From JAUVXJ01 sp034430275 (GTDB lineage: Bacteria; Chloroflexota; Anaerolineae; UBA7937; B3-Chlor): a stretch of 18,316 nt of DNA. The translations under genes were made by a program, and so were the position numbers. The stretch spans positions 1 through 18,316 of the forward strand of contig DAOUEW010000231.1 in assembly GCA_034430275.1 (NCBI GenBank), given 5' to 3'. This document shows positions 1 through 7,684 of this stretch, piece after piece (positions within the stretch are counted from its first letter, which is position 1; every line of letters begins with the position of its first letter). Under the pieces are notes generated by a model. It ran no database searches, was not told the origin of the DNA, and worked only from the letters and a program-made list of their open reading frames with translations.

Positions 1-713
1 GCCTCGCGACCCATCCTTGTGTAAGGAAAGGTGAACAGCGGATAGGCCGCCACCTGGTCCACTCCCAGCTTTACCAGCTCGCGGCCCGCCTCCTCCACCT
101 CGGCCAGGGTCTGGCCGGGCAGGGCGAAGATAACGTCCACGTTCACACACTCGAAGCCTGCGCCTACAGCCCTCTCTACAGCCGCCTTGACCTCGTCCAC
201 CGAGTAGGGCCGCTCGAGCCTCCTCAGATGGCGCTCCTGAAGCGCCTCCACGCCCATGCTCAGGTGTTTGACACCGAGCGACTGTATGGTGCGGAGATTC
301 TCCTCGCTGAGGTCGTTGGGGTGGCTCTCCATGTGGATGTCGCAGCGCATGTTGAAGACCTTGAAGATGTGCTCCAGCATTGGCCCCAGGCCGCTGTCGA
401 GCATCGTGGTGGGCGTTCCACCCCCAATATAGAAAGAGGTGAAGGGCTTGTCACCCACCAGGCGCGAATAGGAATCCATCTCCCGGGTCACGGCTTCCAC
501 GTACTGCGACGCCGCGCTGGGGCTGTAGAGTTCCTTGTTGTAGGGACAATAGGGGCAAATCTGGCGGCAAAAGGGGATGTGCAGATAGAGGCCCAGTTCC
601 TCTATATGGGAGAAGCGGCCATCGAGATCAGGGACCCGGTTCTCCAGGGCCACCCCGGTCTCGCCCGCGAGCAAGCGGATCAGCATCCCCCTGAGCAGAC
701 TATCCAACGACAC
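1..713 (-). CDS. HemN/HemW-like radical SAM protein (C-terminus outside window)
   Basis: This is the N-terminal 237 codons of a coproporphyrinogen III oxidase-like radical SAM protein; the rest lies beyond base 1. Seen: HIPFCRQICPYCPYNKE holds the radical SAM cysteines C49, C53 and C56 (C-x3-C-x2-C) followed by the NK of HemN-type enzymes. GGGTP at about 98-102 is the SAM-binding glycine motif. DVIFALPGQT at about 175-184 matches the DLIxGLPGQT block of the family. Known: members either decarboxylate coproporphyrinogen III or, as HemW, act as heme chaperones; I cannot tell which this is. I chose the GTG at 713 because GGAGGGTGA precedes it. An in-frame ATG at 686, preceded by CAGGGGG, is the alternative start. 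A run of nine G lies just upstream of the ribosome-binding site. Confidence 0.85.
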   Translation of the reverse strand, partial: MSLDSLLRGMLIRLLAGETGVALENRVPDLDGRFSHIEELGLYLHIPFCRQICPYCPYNKELYSPSAASQYVEAVTREMDSYSRLVGDKPFTSFYIGGGTPTTMLDSGLGPMLEHIFKVFNMRCDIHMESHPNDLSEENLRTIQSLGVKHLSMGVEALQERHLRRLERPYSVDEVKAAVERAVGAGFECVNVDVIFALPGQTLAEVEEAGRELVKLGVDQVAAYPLFTFPYTRMGRE

Positions 714-754
714 TCACCCTCCCCCCCCCGCTGCGGCCTGGAAAGCTCGCAGCA

Positions 755-766
755 GGTCCTAGGACC
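755..766. promoter_or_regulatory. 12-bp perfect palindrome upstream of the radical SAM gene
   Basis: GGTCCTAGGACC is a perfect 12-base palindrome in the 121-bp gap between the broken YciI gene and the radical SAM gene, about 42 bases before the GTG start. It could be a small operator for a dimeric regulator. No promoter hexamers are clear next to it, so the role is a guess. Confidence 0.2.
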
Positions 767-834
767 ATCGACACGAGAGGGGCCCGATTAGAGGCGACAC
801 CAGGCTTCGGGAGTCCCAGCGCTGGACTATCGCC

Positions 835-1147
835 TCAGGCTTTCCCCATCAGCGATACTCGAAAGGGAAACAACTCGGCGGTCATCAGTCGATGTCTGAC
901 GGCAGGATCGCCCTCCATAAACTCACGCGCCGCCCCACGCCGCCCCATCGGACGCAGCCCGATAGACCACGATGCCGAATTCTCCGGTTAGACAGGGACC
1001 CGCGAGGATGAGCTTGCCACCGTCAAGGGCTTCTTGCACGTAGTCGAAGTGTTCCTCGAGTCTCGACTCCTCCTCGGGAGTTGCATCGTCAATCAACTCA
1101 GGCCGGCACGGCCTCAAGACGTACAGAAAGGTGGATTCCTCAGACAT
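835..1147 (-). pseudogene. YciI-family protein, broken by one frameshift
   Basis: The first frame gives 74 residues starting MSEESTFLYVLRPCRPELI, with the family pattern of an N-terminal strand, a helix, and then GGKLILAGPCLTGEFGIVVYRA. It stops at a TGA at about 923. The next frame continues directly with AREFMEGDPAVRHRL and ends AELFPFRVSLMGKA, the normal C-terminal half of a YciI domain. Joined, the two parts give about 103 residues, the usual family length. The shift lies in a G-rich stretch at about 925-950, where one extra base would explain it. YciI-like proteins are small ferredoxin-fold proteins, mostly of unknown function. The start at 1147 has AAGGGGA upstream. A sequencing error in the G/C-rich stretch is as likely as a real mutation. 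Confidence 0.8.
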
Positions 1148-1285
1148 CCGTGATCCCCTTGGTCACTTCCCCAGCGTGTTTGGGCAACGAATGCGGGACG
1201 CTCCCAGACGGCAAGGCTTTCCCTTCGTCCCCATCCCACCTCACCTGGGCCCATCGCCACTAACCAGACACTCCCTGCGTGGCCT

Positions 1286-2458
1286 CTACTCGACCAGTCT
1301 GCTGTCCTTCCTCAGAGCGCCGACCCTCTTCGGGACCTCGAAGAGACTCTCGATCTCCTCTAGATCATACCACCACTTGTCCCGCACGTCTTGCTTCCCA
1401 TACCCCAGCAGGTCGTCCATCCATACCGAGAAACGATGCGTCAGCGAGGAGCGCTCCAGCACCCGCTCCATGACCTTGTGTATCCCCTGATACGGCTTGT
1501 TCCACGGACACACCTTGATGCAGCGCCCGCACGACGCCCCGGCCGAGTTGCCCACACGCATCCGCGTACAGGCTTCCACGTCCAGTCCGTACGTTTCGTA
1601 GTCGTTGTAGAGAATCGTCTCGTCCGCGTGCGAGATGGCCTGCGAAGGACACTCCCTGGCGCACTTCTTGCAGACCTTGCAGTAGTGCTGCAACCCGAAG
1701 TCTATCGGCTTGTCCGGTACCAGCGGCAGGTTCGTGGTCACCGCCGAGGCCTTGAACCGAGGCCCCAGGAAGGGGTTGATCACCGTGTTGCCAAACCGCG
1801 ACATCTCCCCCAACCCCGCCAGGAGCACGAGGGGAGGCATCACCACTTTGTAGTGCGTCGGAAAGTGCGGCTCCGCCTCGTAGCCCAGCCGCCTGATGTA
1901 GTTGGCCATGACGGTGGCGATGAAACCGCTGGTCGCATAGCTCTTGAAGCTCTGGGCGCCGCTGATCCAATCGCTGCCCAGCGCGCCATTGAAGGTGCGC
2001 CAGCCCTGATCCACCAGAATCACGATGGCATACTCGTGAGGGACTTCGACGGGCCGCTCCTTCCTGTCCGAGGCGTACACCGCGAACTGCGGCAGCTCGC
2101 AGACACCTATACAATCCGCCCGCAGGAAATACCCCAGGGCCTTGATGTGCCGCGACTGGGCCGCCGGATCCTTCGGTATGGGAGCCTGCTGGGGGTACAC
2201 CTCCACCGGTTCCAACAACCCGATGCCCCGGCATATCTGGTACAGGGAGGCCGACACCGGCTCCTTCTTGATGAACCGCCTCATCTCATCGCGCAGATGC
2301 GAGCCATAATCGCCCCAGGCGGCCTTCATGAAACCGGCCTGCCGCTCGCTGACCCTTTGGACGTTTGGTCCGACGTAGGTTGTAGGTGAATCCACCCTCT
2401 TGAGTCGCTCTAGAGGGTAGTGCCCCAGTTGTCCGTCACGTGCCTTTCCTTCCAGCAT
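1286..2458 (-). CDS. Reductive dehalogenase-type protein, copy 1 (no Tat signal)
   Basis: A 390-residue RdhA-family protein. Known: RdhA proteins hold a corrinoid and two 4Fe-4S clusters and reductively remove halogens. Seen: cluster 1 is C260-x2-C263-x2-C266-x3-C270-P; cluster 2 uses C297 plus C310-x2-C313-x3-C317-P, followed by WNKP. Upstream are the typical LGYEA, GLGEMSR and VTTNLPL...PDKPIDFG blocks. There is no twin-arginine signal, no hydrophobic segment and no RdhB gene nearby, so it is probably cytoplasmic and not a standard membrane respiratory enzyme. A reading frame open further upstream would add 37 residues, but the ATG at 2458 has AGGAG eight bases before it and matches the start of its paralog. 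It aligns without gaps to copy 2 (311 of 390 residues identical by hand count) and ends 13 residues earlier. The substrate is unknown; the motifs fit RdhA better than epoxyqueuosine reductase. Confidence 0.87.
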   Translation of the reverse strand: MLEGKARDGQLGHYPLERLKRVDSPTTYVGPNVQRVSERQAGFMKAAWGDYGSHLRDEMRRFIKKEPVSASLYQICRGIGLLEPVEVYPQQAPIPKDPAAQSRHIKALGYFLRADCIGVCELPQFAVYASDRKERPVEVPHEYAIVILVDQGWRTFNGALGSDWISGAQSFKSYATSGFIATVMANYIRRLGYEAEPHFPTHYKVVMPPLVLLAGLGEMSRFGNTVINPFLGPRFKASAVTTNLPLVPDKPIDFGLQHYCKVCKKCARECPSQAISHADETILYNDYETYGLDVEACTRMRVGNSAGASCGRCIKVCPWNKPYQGIHKVMERVLERSSLTHRFSVWMDDLLGYGKQDVRDKWWYDLEEIESLFEVPKRVGALRKDSRLVE

Positions 2459-2551
2459 CCACACGTCTCCTGTACTGGACCCTCTTCGGTGTCCAGCTCG
2501 CTCCTTTGTCCCATGAGCCCCGCGCCGACCAGGCGCCCATTGCCGAGAGCG

Positions 2552-2580
2552 ACTATACCCGACCACCACTCTCGCAGCAA
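2552..2580 (-). promoter_or_regulatory. Candidate sigma-70 promoter for RdhA-like copy 1
   Basis: On the minus strand, TTGCTG (2580-2575), a 17-base spacer and TATAGT (2557-2552) form a plausible -35/-10 pair in the 195-bp gap between the two RdhA-like genes. The -10 matches consensus at five of six positions, the -35 at three of six. It would give a leader of roughly 85 bases and let copy 1 be expressed separately from copy 2. Confidence 0.4.
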
Positions 2581-2653
2581 CGATCTTGTCTCGAGACCGG
2601 GTCGGCCAGGTCGAGAAGAGCCGTCGCTAAGTCAGGTACGCCGCTCTTCGCTG

Positions 2654-3865
2654 CTACTCCTCATCCCCCTCCCCGAAAAGCAGACCTCGAGTCTTCTCCA
2701 CCAGCGGGCTGTCTCTAACCACCGCGCCTACCTTCTGCGGCACCTGGAAGACCCCCTCGATCTCCTCCAGGTCGTACCACCACTTGTCCCGCACGTCTTG
2801 CTTGCCGTACCCCAGCAGATCGTCCATCCACACCGAGAAACGATGGGTCAGTGCCGAGCGCTCCAGAACCCACTCAATGGCCTTGTGTATCCCCTGATAC
2901 GGCTTGTTCCACGGACACACCTTGATGCAGCGCCCGCACGACGCTCCGGCCGGGTTGCCAACCCGTATCCGCGTGCAAGCCTCCACGTCCAGTTCGTACG
3001 TCTCGTAGTCGTTGTAGATGATCGTCTCCTCCGCGTGCGAGATGGCCTGCGAGGGACACTCCCTGGCGCACTTCTTGCAGACCTTGCAGTAGTGCTGCAA
3101 CCCGAAGTCTATCGGCCGGTCCGGCTCCAGGGGCAGGTTCGTAGTCACCGCCGAGGCCTTGAACCGCGGCCCCAGGAAGGGGTTGAGCACCGTGCCCCCT
3201 AATCGTGACATCTCTCCCAGGCCTGACAACAACACCAAAGGAGGCATCAATACTTTATAGTGGTCCGAGAAGTGCGGCTCCGCCTCGTACCCCAGCCGCC
3301 GGATGTAGTTGGCCACGACGGTAGCGATGAATCCGCTGGTGGAGTAGCTCTTCATGCTCTGGGCGGCGCTGAGCCAGTCGCTGCCCAGAGCACCATGGAA
3401 GCTGCGCCACCCCTGATCGATCAAGAATACGATGGCGTACTTGTGGTCCAGCTCTATCGGGCGCTCCTCACTGTCGGACTCGTACACCGCATACGGAGGA
3501 AGCTCACAGATCCCCACGCAGTCCGCGCGGAGGAAGTAGCCCAGGGCCTTGACGTGTCGCGACTGCGCGGCTGTATCCCCGGGTATAGGTGCCAGCTTGG
3601 GGTACACACCTACCAGTTCGAGCTGTCCCAAATCGTTCACCATCTGGGACAGGGCTGCCGCTACCGGCTCCTTGGAGACGAAGCGCTTCGCCTCCCTCTC
3701 CAGCCGAGCACCGTAGTCACCCTTGGCCGCCCTAATGAAGCCAGCCTGACGTTCACTGACCCTTTCAACGTGGGGTCCGATGTAGGTTGTGGGTGAGTCT
3801 ACCCTCTTGAGCCTCTCCAGGGGGTAGTGCCCCAGTTGTCCGCCGGGTGCCTTTCCTTCCAGCAT
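2654..3865 (-). CDS. Reductive dehalogenase-type protein, copy 2 (no Tat signal)
   Basis: A 403-residue paralog of the next gene downstream, with every cluster cysteine conserved at the same position (260, 263, 266, 270, 297, 310, 313, 317). The most divergent stretches are at 51-100 and 371-390; the cluster-binding part at 251-370 is almost unchanged. Copy 2 has an extra acidic tail, KTRGLLFGEGDEE. Like copy 1 it lacks an export signal and membrane segment. GTG, ATG and ATG are stacked in frame at 3871, 3868 and 3865, next to GAGGAGG. I chose 3865 because it gives the best ribosome-binding-site spacing and aligns with copy 1. The pair looks like a tandem duplication followed by divergence. 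Catalytic activity and substrate cannot be read from the sequence. Confidence 0.87.
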   Translation of the reverse strand: MLEGKAPGGQLGHYPLERLKRVDSPTTYIGPHVERVSERQAGFIRAAKGDYGARLEREAKRFVSKEPVAAALSQMVNDLGQLELVGVYPKLAPIPGDTAAQSRHVKALGYFLRADCVGICELPPYAVYESDSEERPIELDHKYAIVFLIDQGWRSFHGALGSDWLSAAQSMKSYSTSGFIATVVANYIRRLGYEAEPHFSDHYKVLMPPLVLLSGLGEMSRLGGTVLNPFLGPRFKASAVTTNLPLEPDRPIDFGLQHYCKVCKKCARECPSQAISHAEETIIYNDYETYELDVEACTRIRVGNPAGASCGRCIKVCPWNKPYQGIHKAIEWVLERSALTHRFSVWMDDLLGYGKQDVRDKWWYDLEEIEGVFQVPQKVGAVVRDSPLVEKTRGLLFGEGDEE

Positions 3866-3977
3866 CATCACCTCCTCAAGGGCAAAACCACCATCAGCGC
3901 CGCTGGTGCCCGGTCAGACCAGTACCATGGCTCGTGCACTGGATTACGGACTGAACCTCCCCCGAGGTAGCCTCCGC

Positions 3978-4190
3978 TCATTCCCGTCGACGTCCGTCCT
4001 CACCAGAGACCGCCCCCGGTGAGTCCCACGCCCGTCTGAACTCTGCCAGGTACGCCTCCTTCCGCTCCTGGGGAAGGAATGCATAGTGGAAACTATTCTC
4101 CACCATCTCGGAGATACCGCTCTGGGAAACACCCAGGTCTAACACGTGAGTGTACTCGTCGACCAGCGTGGTGTCGCTTACCCCTTGGAC
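3978..4190 (-). pseudogene. Adenosine deaminase, decayed C-terminal remnant
   Basis: An open stretch of 70 codons with no start of its own ends at a TGA at 3978. It contains DTTLVDEY, then SGISEMVENSFHYAFLPQER and KEAYLAEF. This matches the end of adenosine deaminases: the TLxDEY segment after the last metal-binding Asp region, then the helix leading to the SFLPxExK motif. Upstream in the same frame lie a TGA (4191-4193) and a short RARRLMHA that resembles the RRLxxAG segment. The intervening VxxNTDDP with the catalytic Asp is missing, as is the rest of the enzyme (about 260 residues). The remnant begins where the C25-like gene stops, so a deletion probably joined them. Assignment is by motif memory only. 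Confidence 0.65.
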
Positions 4191-4230
4191 TCATCTCGAC
4201 TCCCTGGCGTGCATCAAGCGCCTGGCACGC

Positions 4231-6078
4231 TCAGTCAGTGGTGGGCGCTTGGATCCGCCGCTTTCCCAGGCGCGCGGCGACGCGGGAAGACAAAGAGTAG
4301 CATACCAGCAGGACACCACACTGCGTCAACAATGCGGGAAGGGGTAGGATAGCGAGAGCGTGGTTGTACAGACCAACTCCCAGTTGTGGGCCAAAGACGA
4401 TGTGGTTTACACCCGCGACCATGGCCAGGCTGAAGAATATGGCCGCCCAGGTGACCATCGTCCCCATAATCAGCGCCAACCCCTTTCCACGCCAGGACCT
4501 GGCGCTGAGAAACACAAAGGCGCCGGCCCCGGCCACCAGGAAAGTCCCCGCCACAGCCGCCAGGCTGAACTCTACACTCTTCGAGGTGATGGTCACGTCG
4601 TCGAGCCGCGCCCAGACGTACGCCCCATGGAGAGCGGCCAGGACCACTCCCGCCCCCGCACTGGCCAGAAGTCGCGGCCTGGCCCCCCCGGCACGACGGG
4701 CCACGCGCAAGATGGTGAGCCAGGCCAGCCCTCCCAGGAAGAGCGCGACCAGGTCGCCCCCTGTCTGGGGAAGGTATACCAGCGTGTGGTCCAGAGAATC
4801 AGATAGGACATCCGACACCAGCCAGGGCAGCGACGGCTGCCGCTCCAGCCGGATGATGAAATCCCCCCCGCCGTGCTCGAACAGCACAAGCTTGTCCTCA
4901 CCAATGTCTGCCGTCTGGAGACGAGCGTTGTAGAACGGATCGCGCTCAGACGCCGAGGCCACGCCAGGGACGTCCACGAAACCATACCCGGCCCCTCCGG
5001 CAATGCGCACCGGGATGAAACCCTCCGGGGCACCGGAGTAGCTCAGTGTCCGTGAAGTGCCGTCCACACTGTCTGCCACGAGTTCGTAGGGCGGCTCAGA
5101 TTGGAGCGCTATCCGCGGGTCGCCCAGGAGGTAGTAGTACGGGAAACTCGCGAACCCCAGTACGGTGCCCTTGTTCTGGACCTGGATTACGTGCCCCACA
5201 GGGAAGCCAGGCCAGGCGTAGCGCAGCGGTGCACCATAGAACTCGCCCAGAAGATACCCTTCATTGGGACTGTACGCGAAGCCCGCATATGCGGCTGCCC
5301 CCTGGTCGACGAAAGTCAGGGCCAGAGAGCCCTCCTTCCAGATCCGGAACGTGTTACAGCTCCCCGTGGTCACCACTATCGACGACAGCTCAGGGATGTC
5401 GGATGGGCGCAACCACGTCTCGCTGTCCAGCGCCAGGTGACTCCATCCTCCATGACCGGTGAAGGTCAGGTAGTCCGCCCTTTCCAGGTAGTGTGTAAGA
5501 TTGGCCAAGGTCAGCGGGCGGAGTCCGATCCCGCCAGGCCCAAAGGCGACAATGCTGCTCAGGATGTGCCCCGAGGGGTTGGCGGCATTGGCCACGACCA
5601 CCAGCCGTCCGTCCACGTCTCCCCCACGCTCCCAGAGCTGCCGCGCGTGCTCCACGGTGCTTCCCGAGATGATGCCCACGGAAACCGCGGAGTCCCTCGC
5701 TCCCATCGCCAGACCGAAATCGACCAACGCCTGATCCGACAACCACGAGGGCGAGGCCACCCAGAGCAAGTACTCCGGGCCCGTGGCCAGCGCACTCTCC
5801 AGGGAATCTGCTAATGTCGCCCCCTCTGCCGCCGCTATCTCCTCGGCGAGGCTGTAGTAGGGATCGGCTGGGTCCGCGAGCACCGCGATGGAACCCAGTG
5901 AGTCGGCCCCATCCTGGCGTGTCGCCCCATAGCCTGCCGTGGTATCTGCCTCGACCATAGCAGCCGACGCCTGACCCGCTGCTGGTGTCGATCCTGGGCC
6001 GAATACGGCCAGGGCCAGCAGCATCAGCATCACGATCGCCGGTGTCGCCCGCCGCAGCTTTGCCCGACGCTCAGACAC
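4231..6078 (-). CDS. Secreted gingipain-like (C25) protease domain with five C-terminal membrane helices
   Basis: A 615-residue protein. Residues 11-38 form a signal peptide (IVMLMLLALAVFGPGSTPAAGQASA). The domain at about 60-325 resembles the caspase-fold C25 family: FTGHGG with His209, VVTTGSC with Cys241 as the likely catalytic pair, and the end marker YYYLLGDPRIAL. Residues about 330-435 look like a beta-rich domain. Five hydrophobic segments follow at about 440-458, 469-490, 505-526, 533-555 and 573-597, before a basic tail. The protease domain would be outside the cell, fixed by a multi-helix C-terminal module; known gingipains are instead released or attached by a sorting domain. The start is GTG at 6078 with AAAGGAGAGG upstream. 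No propeptide site or substrate is evident. The acetyltransferase gene lies 104 bases upstream. The catalytic assignment rests on motif spacing, not on a structure. Confidence 0.7.
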   Translation of the reverse strand: MSERRAKLRRATPAIVMLMLLALAVFGPGSTPAAGQASAAMVEADTTAGYGATRQDGADSLGSIAVLADPADPYYSLAEEIAAAEGATLADSLESALATGPEYLLWVASPSWLSDQALVDFGLAMGARDSAVSVGIISGSTVEHARQLWERGGDVDGRLVVVANAANPSGHILSSIVAFGPGGIGLRPLTLANLTHYLERADYLTFTGHGGWSHLALDSETWLRPSDIPELSSIVVTTGSCNTFRIWKEGSLALTFVDQGAAAYAGFAYSPNEGYLLGEFYGAPLRYAWPGFPVGHVIQVQNKGTVLGFASFPYYYLLGDPRIALQSEPPYELVADSVDGTSRTLSYSGAPEGFIPVRIAGGAGYGFVDVPGVASASERDPFYNARLQTADIGEDKLVLFEHGGGDFIIRLERQPSLPWLVSDVLSDSLDHTLVYLPQTGGDLVALFLGGLAWLTILRVARRAGGARPRLLASAGAGVVLAALHGAYVWARLDDVTITSKSVEFSLAAVAGTFLVAGAGAFVFLSARSWRGKGLALIMGTMVTWAAIFFSLAMVAGVNHIVFGPQLGVGLYNHALAILPLPALLTQCGVLLVCYSLSSRVAARLGKRRIQAPTTD

Positions 6079-6182
6079 GGCCTCTCCTTTCTCCGGCCCA
6101 CCTGGCCCCGCATGAATTCGACAGGGAAGTCCTGGCGCAGCTTCTGTGCTACTGTGTCAACACTCCCCACTCCACAATGGGT

Positions 6183-6989
6183 TCATCGTGTCGTTCCCTT
6201 TACGTACCGAGAGAAGGTGCAGTACTCTCTGAAGCCCAGTTGGAGATAGATCCCCAGGGCGCGCTGGGCCGCGCGTAGGACGGCCAACTCGTAGCCCAGC
6301 TCCTGTGCGTCGCGCAGAGCATAGCTCGTCATGGCCTTGCCCACGCCTTGCCTCCGTGCCTCCGGTCTCGTGGCCACGTGGTACACTCCGGCCACCTTCC
6401 CACCGAAGAAAACGCGGGATGTGCCCACTGGCTCGCCCTCCATGGAACCGAGACACAGTTGCCACGGCGTCTCCTGGCCAAACCCCGCGGCCTCGTGCAC
6501 GTTGTGGAGCGCCGACGCCACTCTGGCCGGGCAGCCAAAACTGCTCGTCACCACTTCGACCCAGGACCGCAACGACTGGACATCGGTGATCCGTTCGATG
6601 TCCAACCCTACGGGCATTGCTTGGTCTCGAGGCAGCGCGGCCAGGTCGAGAGCCATACCCGTTTCGTCCTCGACGCGGGTCAGACCCCTTTCTCCAAGGC
6701 GGCTCCCCAGATCCTCTGGCCTTGATAATGGGCCGACGTGCCAGCTCAATGGCAACCCACGCGACTCGAAGTACGTCAGGATCGCTGCGATCCTGCGGTC
6801 CGCATCATCGCCAGGGAATTGGGCTATGTAGACGCGATTCAGATAGGGGTGCGCGATGCTGGAAGAAGTCCACAGGAGGTCCGGTTCGTCGTGGAGCTCC
6901 ACACCAGGCGCATGTGCTGCGACCGCTCGCGCGTGGTCGAGGATGTTGGCCTCGATGGCCTCTGTCAGCGCCGATGCTGGAAAACCCAT
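6183..6989 (-). CDS. GNAT-family N-acetyltransferase
   Basis: A 268-residue protein with the acetyl-CoA binding motif A near its C-terminus: YHVATRPEARRQGVGKAM at about 203-220, where RRQGVG is the pyrophosphate-binding loop. It is followed by GIYLQLGF at 246-253, the standard motif B end. The N-terminal half (1-125) is longer than a single GNAT domain and resembles the degenerate first half of two-domain GNAT proteins. The substrate is unknown. The frame is open upstream to 7181, overlapping the thioesterase gene, but the ATG at 6989 fits the expected domain start. GGAGAG lies about 13 bases before it, which is rather far; GTG at 7067 is the alternative. Confidence 0.8.
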   Translation of the reverse strand: MGFPASALTEAIEANILDHARAVAAHAPGVELHDEPDLLWTSSSIAHPYLNRVYIAQFPGDDADRRIAAILTYFESRGLPLSWHVGPLSRPEDLGSRLGERGLTRVEDETGMALDLAALPRDQAMPVGLDIERITDVQSLRSWVEVVTSSFGCPARVASALHNVHEAAGFGQETPWQLCLGSMEGEPVGTSRVFFGGKVAGVYHVATRPEARRQGVGKAMTSYALRDAQELGYELAVLRAAQRALGIYLQLGFREYCTFSRYVKGTTR

Positions 6990-7104
6990 AGCAGCCCAGA
7001 GACTCTCCTCAGTCCCTTTCGCCCACCGTCGGGAAGCAGCAGATTGGCCGGTCTCGCTCAGTCTCACCCTTCGCTGGTGAACAGGGAGCACGCCTGGTTT
7101 CGCC

Positions 7105-7578
7105 TCACCGCCCCTGCGCCCAGTCCGCGGGGACTCGGACAGCGACGACCTCGCCCCTGGCACACTCCTCGCCGTTGGCAAGAACCGAGCAGTCGACGGT
7201 GATCTTCTTCTCCCCGAGTTCCTTGACCCGCGCTCGCAGGTCTATGGACCCGCTCAGCGGCGTGGGCCGTAGATAGGTGACCGTGAGAGAAGCGGTGGCG
7301 CACCAGATGGGAGGTTCGGTCCCGATCTCGCGTCCCTCCGCCTGGTATGCCGCCGCGATCGCCGTGCACGCCGAGTGGCAGTCGATCAGGGTGGCTATGA
7401 TACCACCGTTGACCACGTTTCGCGGCCCGGCAGCGTGATACTGTTCGGGAAGCCAGGTGCACACGGCCTCCTCGCCCAGCCAGTAGCTCTTGATCTGTAG
7501 ACCATGCTCGTTGTCGCGCCCGCAGCCCCAACAGTAGTTATTCGTCTGGAACTGGTCCTGGATCGCCCGCTGTCCCAC
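7105..7578 (-). CDS. PaaI-type hotdog-fold thioesterase
   Basis: A 157-residue single hotdog-domain protein. CWGCGRDNEHGLQIK at 16-30 is the N-terminal motif of PaaI/THEM4-like acyl-CoA thioesterases. VVNGGIIATLIDCHSACTA at 55-73 forms the central helix with its preceding HGG-like loop, here NGG, and Asp66. These enzymes hydrolyse acyl-CoA thioesters in the cytoplasm; the acyl group here is unknown. The start is GTG at 7578 with GGGGGAGAGGAAG in front. It lies 106 bases after the ABC exporter genes and may be cotranscribed with them; no terminator is visible in the gap. Confidence 0.85.
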   Translation of the reverse strand: MGQRAIQDQFQTNNYCWGCGRDNEHGLQIKSYWLGEEAVCTWLPEQYHAAGPRNVVNGGIIATLIDCHSACTAIAAAYQAEGREIGTEPPIWCATASLTVTYLRPTPLSGSIDLRARVKELGEKKITVDCSVLANGEECARGEVVAVRVPADWAQGR

Positions 7579-7684
7579 AGCTTCCTCTCCCCCACGAGAT
7601 CGTGCCCGCGTTCGTACGTTGGCACCTCACCCACGCAGGGACCCTTCATCACGGTATCCGGTCAAGCACCAGCGCCCGCCGGCC

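Noticed and set aside
1391..2389. Long plus-strand open frame (332 codons) opposite RdhA-like copy 1
   Set aside because: It is the antisense of a well-supported gene, and a similar frame occurs opposite the paralog, as expected in GC-rich coding DNA. No domain or ribosome-binding site.
2459..2653. Possible RdhB anchor gene between the two RdhA-like genes
   Set aside because: No frame gives three hydrophobic helices, and the 195-bp gap is too short for a normal RdhB plus control region.
3944..4132. 62-codon minus-strand frame
   Set aside because: It lies in a different frame from the adenosine deaminase remnant, which has clear homology; this frame is its shadow.
6155..6160. Perfect TTGACA on the minus strand upstream of the C25-like gene
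   Set aside because: No -10-like hexamer follows at 16-18 bases (CGCCAG at 17), so I do not call it a promoter.
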